Source: Glycomyces arizonensis DSM 44726
GTDB taxonomy: Bacteria > Actinomycetota > Actinomycetes > Mycobacteriales > Micromonosporaceae
Assembly (NCBI RefSeq): GCF_000482705.1
Contig: NZ_AXWO01000034.1
Span: 1-51,218 of the forward strand
Length of the DNA stretch: 51,218 bases
Direction: 5' to 3'
In this document: positions 16,016-25,450 of the stretch, piece after piece
How positions within the stretch are numbered: the first letter of the stretch is position 1
Layout of the letters: the number at the start of each line of letters is the position of its first letter
Program-made: the position numbers and the translations under genes
Notes under the pieces: generated by a model
The model's input: only the letters and a program-made list of their open reading frames with translations
Database searches by the model: none
Told to the model about the DNA's origin: nothing

Positions 16016-16087
16016 TTCGGTGGCATTCTGGACGGTGCCCCGCTCAGGCCGCGCCGGTGAACGGCCGCGCTATAAGAAAGTGAGCCC

Positions 16088-17125
16088 ATGCCCTCAGTCA
16101 TCGAGATCTCGGGGCTGCGCAAGACGTATCGAAAGCTCTTGCGCCAGCCCCACAACGCCTTGGACGGCCTCGACATGGAGGTCGCCGCCGGGCAGGTCCA
16201 CGGCTTCCTGGGCCCCAACGGATCGGGGAAGACCACCACGCTGCGCGCGCTGCTGGGCCTCATCGGCACCGACGGCGGGACCATGCGGCTCTTCGGCGAG
16301 GCGGTGCCGCGCCGACTCCCCCACGTCATCGCCCGCATCGGCGCGGTCGTGGAGTCCCCGCAGTTCTTCAGGCACTTCTCGGGGCGGCTCACCTTGCAGC
16401 TGCTGGCCGAGAGCGCGGGCCTCGCGCCCGCCCGCGTCGACGAGGTCCTCGAACAGGTCGGCCTGCGGGACCAGGCCAAGCAGTCGGTCAAGGGCTACTC
16501 GCTGGGCATGCGCCAGCGCCTGGCCGTGGCCCAGGCGCTGCTCAAGCAGCCCGAGCTGCTCGTCCTCGACGAGCCGGCCAACGGCCTCGACCCGGCCGGG
16601 ATCCACCACATGAGGGCGCTCCTCCAGTGGCTCGCCCACGAGCAGGGGGTGACCGTCCTGGTCAGCTCCCACCTGCTGTCCGAGGTGCAGCAGCTGTGCG
16701 ACTCGATGACGATCGTCTCCAGGGGACGGCGCATCGTCGACGGCAAGGTCGCCGACATCATCGCCGGGCACTCGGGCTCCCAGCTGAGCGTCCGCCTCGC
16801 CGACGCCGGGCAGATCCGCGAGGCCGTGGAGGTCCTGGTGGGCGCCGAGGGCGGCGTGTCGGTCGCCGCCGAGCGCGAGCGCCTCGTCGTCACCGGCGCG
16901 CCCGAGGCCGCCTGGGTCACCAAGACCCTCGCCGACGCCGGGCTCTACCTCTCCGAGCTCACCACCGAGACCAAGAACCTCGAGTCGGTGTTCCTGGAGC
17001 TGACCGGGACCGCGCCGCAGGCCGGTCAGGCCGTCCAGGTCGGGCAGCCCGTCCCCGGAACCGAGGAGACCCCCGCCGCGGCCGCCACCGCCGCCGAGAC
17101 CGCCATCGGAGGCGACCAGCGATGA
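16088..17125 (+). CDS. ABC-2 type exporter ATPase
   Basis: A 345-aa ATPase with Walker A GPNGSGKTT (about residues 43-51), signature YSLGMRQRL, Walker B LLVLDEPANGLDP and switch His in VLVSSHLL. The region after residue 225 is the usual C-terminal extension of DrrA/BcrA-type ATPases, ending in a long Ala/Glu/Thr-rich tail that looks disordered. It should drive the membrane protein encoded next, with which it overlaps by ATGA. BcrA/LptB-like ATPases serve in antibiotic resistance or lipid export; no substrate can be assigned. Confidence 0.92.
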   Translation: MPSVIEISGLRKTYRKLLRQPHNALDGLDMEVAAGQVHGFLGPNGSGKTTTLRALLGLIGTDGGTMRLFGEAVPRRLPHVIARIGAVVESPQFFRHFSGRLTLQLLAESAGLAPARVDEVLEQVGLRDQAKQSVKGYSLGMRQRLAVAQALLKQPELLVLDEPANGLDPAGIHHMRALLQWLAHEQGVTVLVSSHLLSEVQQLCDSMTIVSRGRRIVDGKVADIIAGHSGSQLSVRLADAGQIREAVEVLVGAEGGVSVAAERERLVVTGAPEAAWVTKTLADAGLYLSELTTETKNLESVFLELTGTAPQAGQAVQVGQPVPGTEETPAAAATAAETAIGGDQR

Positions 17126-18138
17126 ATTTGTTCAAAGCCGAGCTCCACCGCATCGCGCGCCGCCGCCTGACGCTGCTCTTCGGGCTCCTCGCCGTCGGCG
17201 CTCTGCTGGTCATGACCGCCATCATGTGGTTCAACTCCTCCACCGGCCCGAGCGGAGCCGACCTCGCCGCGGCCCAGGAGATGGCCGACGCGGCCAACGC
17301 GCAGTACGAGACCTGCGCCGCCGACGAGGACTACTTCGCCGCGCCCGACTCGGAGTACTCCTGGGTCGAGGAGGACCCGGTGCTCGGCGAGATGCCGCAC
17401 GAGCAGGCGTGCGCGGAGCTGTTCTGGGGCGACTCCCAGCCCGAGGACTTCATCTACGTCTACACCTTCCAGTTCGACCAGGAAGGCGTCTTCCTGCTCA
17501 TCGGCGTCGCGATCGTCACCGGCCTGCTGGTGATGCTCCTGGCCGCCTCGGCGATCGGCGCCGAGTGGTCCAGCGGCGGCATGGCGAACCTGATGGTGTG
17601 GCACCCGAACCGGCTGAAGGTGTGGGGCGCCAAGCTGGCCGCCGCGCTGGTGCTGTGCGCCGTCGCCGTCGCCGCGATGCTGGTGCTCGCGTTCGCCCTG
17701 CTGTACCTGACCGCCTCCGTGCGCGGCGACACCGGGACGATGGACGGCCCGTGGTGGGAGCACACGCTCGCGCGGGTGGGCCGCACCGCGGTGCTGGCGC
17801 TGGGCATGACCGTGATCGGATCGGCGCTGGCCATGCTGGGCCGCCACACCGCGATCGCGGGCGGCGTCATCGTCGGCTACCTCACCGTCGGCGAGCTGCT
17901 GGTGACCTTCGTCAGGTTCGGCGCCAGCGGCATCAAGTACCCGGACCTGCTCTCGCTCTACACGTGGATCGGCGCCTGGATCGAGGGCCGGATGCGGCTC
18001 GACCACTGGGACCCGGTCACCGGGGCCTCGGATCCGATGGTGCTGACCGCGACCGACGCGGGGCTGCTCCTGGGCGCGATCATGCTCGTGTTCGCTGGGC
18101 TGGCGACGTGGTCGTTCGCCAAGCGGGACGCGGCTTGA
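17122..18138 (+). CDS. ABC-2 type membrane permease
   Basis: A 338-aa integral membrane protein that starts MNLFKAELHRIARRRLTLLF with an amphipathic helix leading into the first membrane span. After an external loop with Cys residues and many acidic residues (about 60-110), about five more spans follow. The start is in an ATGA overlap with the ATPase stop. It is the permease partner of the upstream ATPase. Its stop is one base from the stop of the convergent ROK gene, leaving no room for a terminator. Confidence 0.88.
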   Translation: MNLFKAELHRIARRRLTLLFGLLAVGALLVMTAIMWFNSSTGPSGADLAAAQEMADAANAQYETCAADEDYFAAPDSEYSWVEEDPVLGEMPHEQACAELFWGDSQPEDFIYVYTFQFDQEGVFLLIGVAIVTGLLVMLLAASAIGAEWSSGGMANLMVWHPNRLKVWGAKLAAALVLCAVAVAAMLVLAFALLYLTASVRGDTGTMDGPWWEHTLARVGRTAVLALGMTVIGSALAMLGRHTAIAGGVIVGYLTVGELLVTFVRFGASGIKYPDLLSLYTWIGAWIEGRMRLDHWDPVTGASDPMVLTATDAGLLLGAIMLVFAGLATWSFAKRDAA

Positions 18139-18139
18139 T

Positions 18140-19309
18140 TCAGTCGAAGAGGCCGGCGCGGACGTCGTCGAGCGCGTGCAGGATCGCTCCTCGCATGATC
18201 GGCTCGTCGAGGACCGCGCCGGCGACCACGCTCGGGTTGACGGGCGCGAGCTGCGAGGTGTGCGCCGCGACGCGCCCGGCGAGTTCGAGCCCGCCCGCGT
18301 AGCCCACCGGCCCGCCGAGGACCACCACGGTCGGGTCGAACAGGACGCAGACGGCGACGATGCCCAGGGCGATGCCGCGGGCGATCTCGTCGAGGCAGGC
18401 CGCGCCCTCCTCGGCGGCGGCGACGGCGGCGGTGACGACGTCCTCGGGCTCGGCGCCGCCCCAGCCGTGCTTCGCGCCGATCTCGATCACGGCGTCGCCG
18501 CCGATGACGCGCTGGTAGGAGCCCTTCGACAGCCGGGTGACGACGCCGCCGGTCGGCAGTTCGCCGCCCGGCACCGGCAGGAAGCCGATCTCCCCGGCCG
18601 CGCCGCTCGCGCCGCGGTACAGACGTCCATTGAGGATGACGCCGAGGCCGAGACCGCCGCCGAACCACGCGTACACGAAGTCCGAGGCCCCGCCCGCGCC
18701 GCCGGAGCGCTGCTCGGCGACCGTGGCGAGGTTGACGTCGTTCTCGATGACGACCTCGGGGCCCAGCTCCTCGTTCAGCGCCGTCCGCAGGCCGCGGTGC
18801 CAGGCCGGCAGGTTCCACGAGAAGCCGATCTCGCCGCTGGCGGGGTCGATGACGCCGGGGGTGCCGAGCACGACGCGGTGGACCTTGGCCATCTCGACGC
18901 CCGCGTCGGCGACGGCGTCGGTGACGACGCGGCGCACCACCGACACCGGGTCGGTCGAGCCCTCGATGTCGATCTCGGCGCGGCCCACGATCGTCCCGGT
19001 GAAGTCGGCGCACGCGCCCTTGGCCGACACCGCCCCGACCTCGACGCCCACGACGTGCGCGAACGAGGGCACGGCCGCGTACAGCGAGGCGTTCGGCCCC
19101 CGCCCGCCGGACTTGGAGCCGACGACCTCGACCAGGCCGCGGCTCTGGAGCCGCTCCATCATCTGCGAGGCGGTCACCTTGGACATCGAGGTCCGCTCGG
19201 CGAGCTGGGCCCTGGTCTGCGGCCCGTCGTCGAGCAGCAGCTTGAGCGCCGCCTGGTCGTTGAGGACGCGCAGCAGCTTGGGCACCCCTGGGGTGTGGCT
19301 CTTCGGCAT
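18140..19309 (-). CDS. ROK-family transcriptional regulator lacking the zinc motif
   Basis: A 389-aa protein with an N-terminal winged helix-turn-helix (about residues 15-75, AQLAERTSMSKVTASQMMER) and a sugar-kinase-like ROK domain (GVEVGA, VVLGTPGVID, ENDVNLA, GLGVILNG). The usual zinc site GEIGH followed by CxCGxxGC is absent: the equivalent segment reads GEIGFLPVPGGELPTGG. It is therefore probably a regulator rather than a kinase and may sense ligand differently. No sugar gene is adjacent. GATAAT on the minus strand (19333-19338) and GGAGGAG before the ATG fit its own promoter and ribosome-binding site. Confidence 0.88.
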   Translation of the reverse strand: MPKSHTPGVPKLLRVLNDQAALKLLLDDGPQTRAQLAERTSMSKVTASQMMERLQSRGLVEVVGSKSGGRGPNASLYAAVPSFAHVVGVEVGAVSAKGACADFTGTIVGRAEIDIEGSTDPVSVVRRVVTDAVADAGVEMAKVHRVVLGTPGVIDPASGEIGFSWNLPAWHRGLRTALNEELGPEVVIENDVNLATVAEQRSGGAGGASDFVYAWFGGGLGLGVILNGRLYRGASGAAGEIGFLPVPGGELPTGGVVTRLSKGSYQRVIGGDAVIEIGAKHGWGGAEPEDVVTAAVAAAEEGAACLDEIARGIALGIVAVCVLFDPTVVVLGGPVGYAGGLELAGRVAAHTSQLAPVNPSVVAGAVLDEPIMRGAILHALDDVRAGLFD

Positions 19310-19381
19310 TCGATCAGCTCCTCCGAGCCAACATTATCCACAAGGCGCCCGCCCCGCCGCCGCGCACCGCTCGCTCCGCGG

Positions 19382-22300
19382 TCAGTCCACCTCGGTCTCG
19401 ACCAGGCCCCTGATCTGGCGCAGCGCCACCGACAGGACGGCGAGCTTCTCGTCGGAGCGCTCGGCCTCGTCGGTGGCCGCGTGGATCCGCCCGATCTCGG
19501 CGGCATTGCGCTCGGACCACAGCTCGACCGCCTCGGCCGGGAGCGCGCCCGGCTTGGCGTGCAGGGCGCCGGTGGTCAGGGCCGCCAGAGCGCCGTACAG
19601 GTCGTAGCGCAGCGCCGAGCGCGCCAGGGTCTGCCAGCGGTTGCGCCTCGGGAGCGCCGAGATCTGGTTGAGGATCTCGTCGGCGTGCAGCTGCGCGGCG
19701 ATCCCGTAGTAGACCTCCGCGGTCTCGACGAGGTTGGTGCCCAGGAGCCTGGAGCATTCGACGACGTCGACCAGGCCGAAGCCGAAGATCGGCGCCGAGG
19801 CGTCGGCGGCGAGCGCGGCGGGCACGCCCTGCTCGGCCAGCTGGGTGCAGAACCGCTCGAAGCCGACGGCCTCGGAGTCGATGAGCAGGTCGGGCAGCTG
19901 CGGCTGGAGGACGGCCAGGCCGGGGCGGAGCCGGTCGAGTTCCCCGGCGACGTCGAGCGGGCCGCGGCGGTGCTGGACGAGCCAGCGCACGCCGCGGTCG
20001 AGCAGCCGCCTGATCACCAGCAGCGCGGAGACCTGCGCGGCCTGCGGCACCTGGTTGTCGAGCGATTCGATGCGCCGCCACAGCTCGGGCAGGGCGAACG
20101 CGTCGCGGATGATGACGTAGGCCCGGACGACGTCGGCGACGTCGGCGCCGGTCTCGTCGGCGATGCGGAACAGGAACGTGGTGCCGCCGCGGTTCACCGC
20201 CTCCCCGACGACGGCGGTGGTGACGATCTCGCGGCGCAGCGGGTGCTCGGCCATGAGGTCGGCGTAGGCCTCCCGCAGCGGCCGCGGGAAGTACTCGTGC
20301 AGGACCGGCATCGTCCACGACTCGTCGGGCAGCGAGGAGTCGAGGACGGCCCGCTTGGCCCAGATCTTGACGTATGACAGCAGGACCGACAGCTCCGGGC
20401 TGGTCAGTCCCTGCCCGGCGGCGGTGCGCTCCTTGAGCTGCTTGTCGCTGGGCAGGCCCTCGATCTCGCGGTCGAGCCCGGCGTGCCGCTCCAGGTGCTT
20501 CATCAATCTGATGTGGACCGGGAAGAGCCGCACGGCCAGGGTCGCCGAGGTGGCCAGGGCCATGTTCTGGCCGTAGTTGTCGCCCAGGACCATGTCGGCG
20601 ACGGTGTCGGCCATGTCCATGAACAGCTTGTCGCGCCGGTCGGGCTCGATCCGGCCGGTGAGCGCGGCCGAGCGCAGCAGGATCTTGATGTTGACCTCGT
20701 GGTCGGAGGTGTCCACTCCGGCGGAGTTGTCGATGAAGTCGGTGTTCAGCCGCCCGCCGGCCTGGGCGTACTCGATGCGGCCCAGCTGCGTGAAGCCGAG
20801 GTTGCCGCCCTCGCCGACGACCTTGCAGCGCAGGTCGGCGCCGTTGACGCGGACCGCGTCGTTGGCCTTGTCGCCCGCGGCGGCGTCGCTCTCGGACGAG
20901 GACTTGACATAGGTGCCGATGCCGCCGTTCCACAACAGGTCGACCGGGGCGGCGAGGATCGCGCTGATCAGATCGGGCGGGGTCATCTCGGTGGTGGCCG
21001 GGTCGAGCCCGAGCGCGGCGCGGACCTCGGGCGAGACCGGGATGGACTTCGCCGAGCGTTCCCACACGCCGCCGCCCTCGGAGATGAGGGAGGCGTCGTA
21101 GTCGGCCCACGTCGAGCGCGGCAGGTCGAACAGGCGGCGGCGCTCGGCGAACGAGGACGCGGCGTCGGGGGCCGGGTCGATGAAGATGTGCATGTGGTTG
21201 AACGCGGCGACGAGCCGGATGTGCTCGGACAGCAGCATGCCGTTGCCGAACACGTCGCCGGACATGTCGCCGATGCCGACGACGGTGAAGTCCTCGGCCT
21301 GCGTGTCCACGCCGATCGCACGGAAATGTCTTTTGACGGACTCCCAGGCGCCGCGGGCGGTGATGCCCATCTTCTTGTGGTCGTAGCCGACCGAGCCGCC
21401 CGAGGCGAACGCGTCGCCGAGCCAGTAGCCGTAGGAGGCGGCGACCTCGTTGGCGATGTCGGAGAACGTCGCGGTGCCCTTGTCGGCGGCGACCACCAGG
21501 TACGGGTCGTCGCCGTCGTGGCGGACCACGTCGGGCGGCGGGACGACGGTGTTGTCGGCGTCGCGGTTGTCGGTGATGTCCAGCAGCGAGGAGATGAACT
21601 CCCGGTAGCGGGCCACGCCCTCGGCCTGGTGGGCGACCCGGTCGGCGAAGGGGCCCCGCTTGAGCACGAAGCCGCCCTTGGCGCCGACCGGCGAGATCAC
21701 CGTGTTCTTGACCTCCTGGGCCTTGACCAGGCCGAGGATCTCGGTGCGGAAGTCCTCGCGGCGGTCCGACCAGCGCAGGCCGCCGCGCGCGACCTTCCCG
21801 TAGCGCATGTGGACGCCCTCGAAGTCCGGGGAGTACACGTACACCTCGTAGACCGGGCGCGGCTTCGGCAGGAACTCGATGTCGCGGGCGTCGAACTTGA
21901 ACGACACGTACTTCTTCGGGCGCCCGGCCGCGCCCCGCTGGAAGTAGGAGGTGCGCAGCGTCGAGCGGATCAGCGTCAGGAAGGCCCGCAGGATCCGGTC
22001 GGCGTCCAGGCTCGGGACCGCGGCGAGCTCCTCGGCGAGCGATTCGTCGATGCGCTCGACGGCGGTGTCGCGGTCGTCGCCGACGCGCGGGTCGAACCTG
22101 GCCTCGAACAGCCGCACCAGGTCGGCCGAGATCACCGGGTTCGCGCACAGGGTGCTGGCGATGAAGTCCTTGGAGAACACGAACCCGCACTGGCGCAGGT
22201 ACTTCGCCAGGGCCCGCAGGACGACGACCTGCCGCCAGGTGAGCCCGGCGGCGATCACGAGCTCGTCGAACCGGTCCGATTCGGCCTCGCCGGTCCAGAC

Positions 22301-24328
22301 CGCGCGGAAGGCGTTCTCGAAGCGGATGCGCAGCTGCGGCACCGACTCGGCGGCCCGCCCGGGCAGTTCGAGCCTGAAGTCGTGCAGGTGGATCGTGCCG
22401 TCGGAGCGTTCGATGTGGTACGGGCGCTCCTCGGCGACGGTGACGCCCAGGTGGCGCAGCACCGGCAGCGCCCCGGACAGGCCCACCGGCTCGGCGAACG
22501 AGTAGACCTTGAAGTGGACGTCGGTGTCGTCGCCGCCGCGGCGGAACAGCTGGAGCTCCATGTCGCCCTTGTCGTGGAGCATCTCCAGCTTCGCGATGTC
22601 CTTCGCGGCGTCGAGCGGCGTGTGCTCGGCCTTGTACGCGGGCGGGTAGGCCTCGGCGTAGGCCTTGAACAGGCCGCGGGCCTGGCCCTCGCCGACGTGG
22701 TGGTCGAGCTGGAGCGCCAGGTCGGCGTCCCAGGAGCGGGTGGCGTCGGCCAGTTCGGCCTGGATCGCGTCGACGTCGACCGGTTCGGTCTCGGCGTACG
22801 GGTCGATGCGGATCACGAAGTGCAGCCGCGCCAGGACCGACTCGGTGACGCGCGTGTCGTAGTCGACGCCGATGCCGCCCAGGCGCCGGTTGAGGATCTG
22901 TTGGATCTTGACGCGGTTGTCGGTGTTGAACCGGTCCTTCGGCAGGTACACCAGGCACGAGTAGAAGCGGCCGTAGACGTCGCGGCGCAGGAACAGGCGC
23001 AGGCGGCGGCGCCCGGCCAGGCGCAGCACGCCCATCGCGGTGCGGTACAGGTCCTCGGTGCGGGCCTGGAACAGCTCGTCCCTCGGGTAGGTCTCCAGCG
23101 CCGTGACCAGGTCCTTGCCGGAGTGGGAGGAGAGGGTCACGCCCGAGCGGGTGGTGACGTCCTGGACCTTGCGGCGCACCACCGGGATCTCGGTGACCGA
23201 CGACAGGTAGGCCGCCGAGGTGAACAGGCCGAGGAAGCGCAGCTCGCCGTCGGGTTCGCCGTTCGCGTCGAACGTCTTGACGCCGATGTAGTCCATGAAG
23301 GAGGTGCGGTGCACCGTGGAGCGGGCGTTGGACTTGGTGATGACCAGCAGCCGCTTCGTGCCGATCTGGGAGCGGGCGTCGGCGTTGAAGGTGTCCAGGC
23401 GCCTGGGCGCGACCGGCGCCTTCGCGAGCAGGCCGAGGCCGGTGCCCTCGACGGGCGTGAGCGCCCGCTCCTCGCCTTCCCCGGTGAGCCGGTACTGCCG
23501 GAAGCCGAGGAACGTGAACTTGTCGTCGGCGAGCCAGCGCAGCAGCTCGATGGTGTCGTCGATGTCCTTGTCGGGCACCGGGAGGAACTTGCCCTCCAGT
23601 TCGGAGGCGATCCCGAGCGCCTGCTCGCGCATCGGCTGCCAGTCGGCGACGCAGGCGCTGACGTCGTCGAGGACGGCGAGGATCTCCGATTCGAGGATCG
23701 ACAGGAAGTCGGCGTCGGCCACGCGCTGGAGCTCGATGTGCATCCAGCTCTCGGTCTCGACGCCCTCGTCCGAGGGCGCGTGCGCGGCGTCGTGGGGCTC
23801 GACCGGGGTGGCCTGCGAGCCCTCGATCGCCACGGCGGGGGCGCCGACGAGTTCGCCGTCCTCGTCGCGGCGGACCGGGACGATCGGGTGGACGAACACG
23901 TTGATGTCGATGCCGTGCCGGTTGAACAGGCCGGTCAGGGAGTCGACGAGGAACGGCATGTCCGCGCAGACGATGTCGACGCGGGTGCTTGCGGACGCGT
24001 CGGGCCCTTCGGCGTCGGCGGGGCAGTCGAGTTCGAGGCACACCTCGCCCGGGCTGCGCCGCTCGGCGAGACGGCGGTGGCGGGCGGTCGTGTCGAACAG
24101 CTGCTGGGCGCTGCGCCCGACCAGGTCGTCGTCGGCGACGAGGCTCCAGTAGAGCTCGACCAGCCTGGCCAGTGATTCGTCGGTGCCGGCGAGGCCGGCC
24201 GCTTCGGCGAGGAGCTCCTCCCTATCCGGCAGGGTCTCGCGGAACTCTTCGTCACCGATGAACGCCAACACGTTTCGTCTCCAGCTCGAATCGACTCGGT
24301 CCACGTCGTTGTGAACCGGCTCCAACAT
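19382..24328 (-). CDS. gdh: NAD-specific glutamate dehydrogenase, large type
   Basis: A 1,648-aa enzyme of the GDH-160/180 class that deaminates glutamate to 2-oxoglutarate with NAD, normally in glutamate catabolism. An N-terminal regulatory half with ACT-like segments (about residues 1-700) precedes the catalytic region, where RGGLRWSDR, the catalytic-Lys region KNTVISPVGAKGGFV, and GDMSGDVFGNGML are intact, followed by a helical C-terminal domain. The length is normal for the class. The ATG at 24328 has no good ribosome-binding site; a GTG at 24271 has GGAG seven bases upstream and may be the true start, shortening the protein by 19 residues. An upstream glutamate importer in the window may share its substrate. 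Confidence 0.95.
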   Translation of the reverse strand: MLEPVHNDVDRVDSSWRRNVLAFIGDEEFRETLPDREELLAEAAGLAGTDESLARLVELYWSLVADDDLVGRSAQQLFDTTARHRRLAERRSPGEVCLELDCPADAEGPDASASTRVDIVCADMPFLVDSLTGLFNRHGIDINVFVHPIVPVRRDEDGELVGAPAVAIEGSQATPVEPHDAAHAPSDEGVETESWMHIELQRVADADFLSILESEILAVLDDVSACVADWQPMREQALGIASELEGKFLPVPDKDIDDTIELLRWLADDKFTFLGFRQYRLTGEGEERALTPVEGTGLGLLAKAPVAPRRLDTFNADARSQIGTKRLLVITKSNARSTVHRTSFMDYIGVKTFDANGEPDGELRFLGLFTSAAYLSSVTEIPVVRRKVQDVTTRSGVTLSSHSGKDLVTALETYPRDELFQARTEDLYRTAMGVLRLAGRRRLRLFLRRDVYGRFYSCLVYLPKDRFNTDNRVKIQQILNRRLGGIGVDYDTRVTESVLARLHFVIRIDPYAETEPVDVDAIQAELADATRSWDADLALQLDHHVGEGQARGLFKAYAEAYPPAYKAEHTPLDAAKDIAKLEMLHDKGDMELQLFRRGGDDTDVHFKVYSFAEPVGLSGALPVLRHLGVTVAEERPYHIERSDGTIHLHDFRLELPGRAAESVPQLRIRFENAFRAVWTGEAESDRFDELVIAAGLTWRQVVVLRALAKYLRQCGFVFSKDFIASTLCANPVISADLVRLFEARFDPRVGDDRDTAVERIDESLAEELAAVPSLDADRILRAFLTLIRSTLRTSYFQRGAAGRPKKYVSFKFDARDIEFLPKPRPVYEVYVYSPDFEGVHMRYGKVARGGLRWSDRREDFRTEILGLVKAQEVKNTVISPVGAKGGFVLKRGPFADRVAHQAEGVARYREFISSLLDITDNRDADNTVVPPPDVVRHDGDDPYLVVAADKGTATFSDIANEVAASYGYWLGDAFASGGSVGYDHKKMGITARGAWESVKRHFRAIGVDTQAEDFTVVGIGDMSGDVFGNGMLLSEHIRLVAAFNHMHIFIDPAPDAASSFAERRRLFDLPRSTWADYDASLISEGGGVWERSAKSIPVSPEVRAALGLDPATTEMTPPDLISAILAAPVDLLWNGGIGTYVKSSSESDAAAGDKANDAVRVNGADLRCKVVGEGGNLGFTQLGRIEYAQAGGRLNTDFIDNSAGVDTSDHEVNIKILLRSAALTGRIEPDRRDKLFMDMADTVADMVLGDNYGQNMALATSATLAVRLFPVHIRLMKHLERHAGLDREIEGLPSDKQLKERTAAGQGLTSPELSVLLSYVKIWAKRAVLDSSLPDESWTMPVLHEYFPRPLREAYADLMAEHPLRREIVTTAVVGEAVNRGGTTFLFRIADETGADVADVVRAYVIIRDAFALPELWRRIESLDNQVPQAAQVSALLVIRRLLDRGVRWLVQHRRGPLDVAGELDRLRPGLAVLQPQLPDLLIDSEAVGFERFCTQLAEQGVPAALAADASAPIFGFGLVDVVECSRLLGTNLVETAEVYYGIAAQLHADEILNQISALPRRNRWQTLARSALRYDLYGALAALTTGALHAKPGALPAEAVELWSERNAAEIGRIHAATDEAERSDEKLAVLSVALRQIRGLVETEVD

Positions 24329-24378
24329 AGGATCGCACGGCGCCGAGCGCGCAGGGGGCCTGCCGCGAAGTGCGGCGT

Positions 24379-24621
24379 CTAACCTTCCCGCCCGTGCCGA
24401 TCAGCGCGGACCACCGCAGTAGATCGTCTCTTTGCTGGTCTCGACTTCGGAAACGCTCCGAAGCGGACGATTGCGGCTGCCAGATCAGCGAGTGCCCGAA
24501 GGATCTCCGCACGCTGTTCAGGGCGGCTGCCGCGCAAGGCGACGATTGCGACGACCGCGACCGTCGCCGTGGGCACCGCGAACGCCACTGCAATCCAGGC
24601 GCCGAAACCAGCAGAGAACAC
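24379..24621 (-). CDS. Small membrane protein with LRGSRPEQRAEILRAL motif
   Basis: An 80-aa product from a GTG at 24621 with GGAG six bases upstream. One membrane segment (about residues 7-29, rich in Val/Ala) is followed by ALRGSRPEQRAEILRALADL and a basic tail. Small actinobacterial proteins with one membrane helix and this R-P-E-x-R-x-E-I-[IL]-R-A-L motif are widespread, to my recollection, often near mobile DNA. Its codons use more A/T at the third position than its neighbours, a sign of transfer or low expression. It lies in the otherwise gene-free stretch between the glutamate dehydrogenase and the SpeE-like operon. Function unknown. Confidence 0.6.
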   Translation of the reverse strand: MFSAGFGAWIAVAFAVPTATVAVVAIVALRGSRPEQRAEILRALADLAAAIVRFGAFPKSRPAKRRSTAVVRADRHGREG

Positions 24622-24761
24622 GGGACACTCCAAGTCGCATCGACTGCGCCCACACCATTGCGGACGAGTTCTATGAGCGAGTGTATGGATCCCATGCGTC
24701 TCCGAAAGACTTGCAGCGTGGAAGTGCGCGGCGCCTCCTCCTGGGGCGCCTGGGCACGCTG

Positions 24762-24790
24762 TTGACAGCGAAACGACCGGCCCGTATGTA
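24762..24790 (+). promoter_or_regulatory. Sigma-70 promoter of the five-gene SpeE-like operon
   Basis: A perfect TTGACA (24762-24767), 17 bp, then TATGTA (24785-24790) lie 43 bp before the first gene. TAGAGT (24789-24794) is an alternative -10 with longer spacing. The consensus -35 is rare in this GC-rich window. Confidence 0.6.
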
Positions 24791-24832
24791 GAGTGATCAT
24801 GGAAGCCTTCCCCCAAACCTCGAGGTGACCTC

Positions 24833-25450
24833 ATGGAGTGGCTCTGCGTACTGATCGTCCTCGCCGTCATCGCCGGCGTCGGGTGGTGGCTGTGGCGCCG
24901 CCGCCAGCACGAGCGCGAGCAGGAGGAGACCGCCGCCGCCAACCGGCCGGTCGACCCGTTCGCCGACACCGACACCGACGTCCTGCGCGGCGACCCCACG
25001 CGCGTCAAGGCCGGCGACCTCGTCGAGGCCTACGGCAAGACGCTCGCCGTGCGCGGCACGCTGCGCCTGAGCGAAGGCGACTACGCGTGGTCCGAGCACT
25101 TCCTCGACACCGGCACCGGCGTCAAGCGCTGGCTGTCGGTCGAGGCCGACCCCGACGTCGAGCTCGTCCTGTGGGAGGAGGTCCCCGACTCCGACCTCCG
25201 GCCCGGCCCCCGGGAGCTCAGCTTCGAGGGCGAGTCGTACCGCTCCGACGAGCAGGGCACCGCCCGCTACACCAGCGAGGCCACCACCGGGCTCGCCGAC
25301 ACCGGGACGCTGCGCTACCACGACTACGCCGGACCGGCGGGCCAGAAGCTGTCGTTCGAGGCCTTCGGCGACGGAGCCAGGTGGGAGTTGGCGAAGGGCC
25401 TTACCCTGGACCGGAATCAGATCACCATCTACCACCAAAGCGAATCTTGA
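24833..25450 (+). CDS. DUF4178 protein, membrane-anchored
   Basis: A 205-aa protein with one N-terminal membrane helix (WLCVLIVLAVIAGVGWWLW) and a cytoplasmic DUF4178 domain (about residues 45-205) with LRGDPTRVKAGDLVEAYG and the repeated beta-strand pattern YAWSEHFLDTGTGVKRWLSVE. It is the first gene of an operon with DUF2617, DUF4247, DUF350 and a membrane SpeE-like enzyme, a grouping I recall as common in actinobacteria. DUF4178 has no assigned activity. It may bind or present the substrate of the aminopropyltransferase-like enzyme. Its stop codon TGA overlaps the next gene's TTG start. Confidence 0.85.
   Translation: MEWLCVLIVLAVIAGVGWWLWRRRQHEREQEETAAANRPVDPFADTDTDVLRGDPTRVKAGDLVEAYGKTLAVRGTLRLSEGDYAWSEHFLDTGTGVKRWLSVEADPDVELVLWEEVPDSDLRPGPRELSFEGESYRSDEQGTARYTSEATTGLADTGTLRYHDYAGPAGQKLSFEAFGDGARWELAKGLTLDRNQITIYHQSES

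Noticed and set aside
20483..24175. A 1,230-aa plus-strand frame antisense to the glutamate dehydrogenase
   Set aside because: It is a Val/Asp/Gly/Arg-rich antisense shadow caused by high GC; the minus frame has clear enzyme motifs.
24252..24800. A 182-aa minus-strand frame in the gap before the SpeE-like operon
   Set aside because: Ser/Arg-rich, overlaps the start of the dehydrogenase, and competes with the better supported 80-aa frame from 24621.
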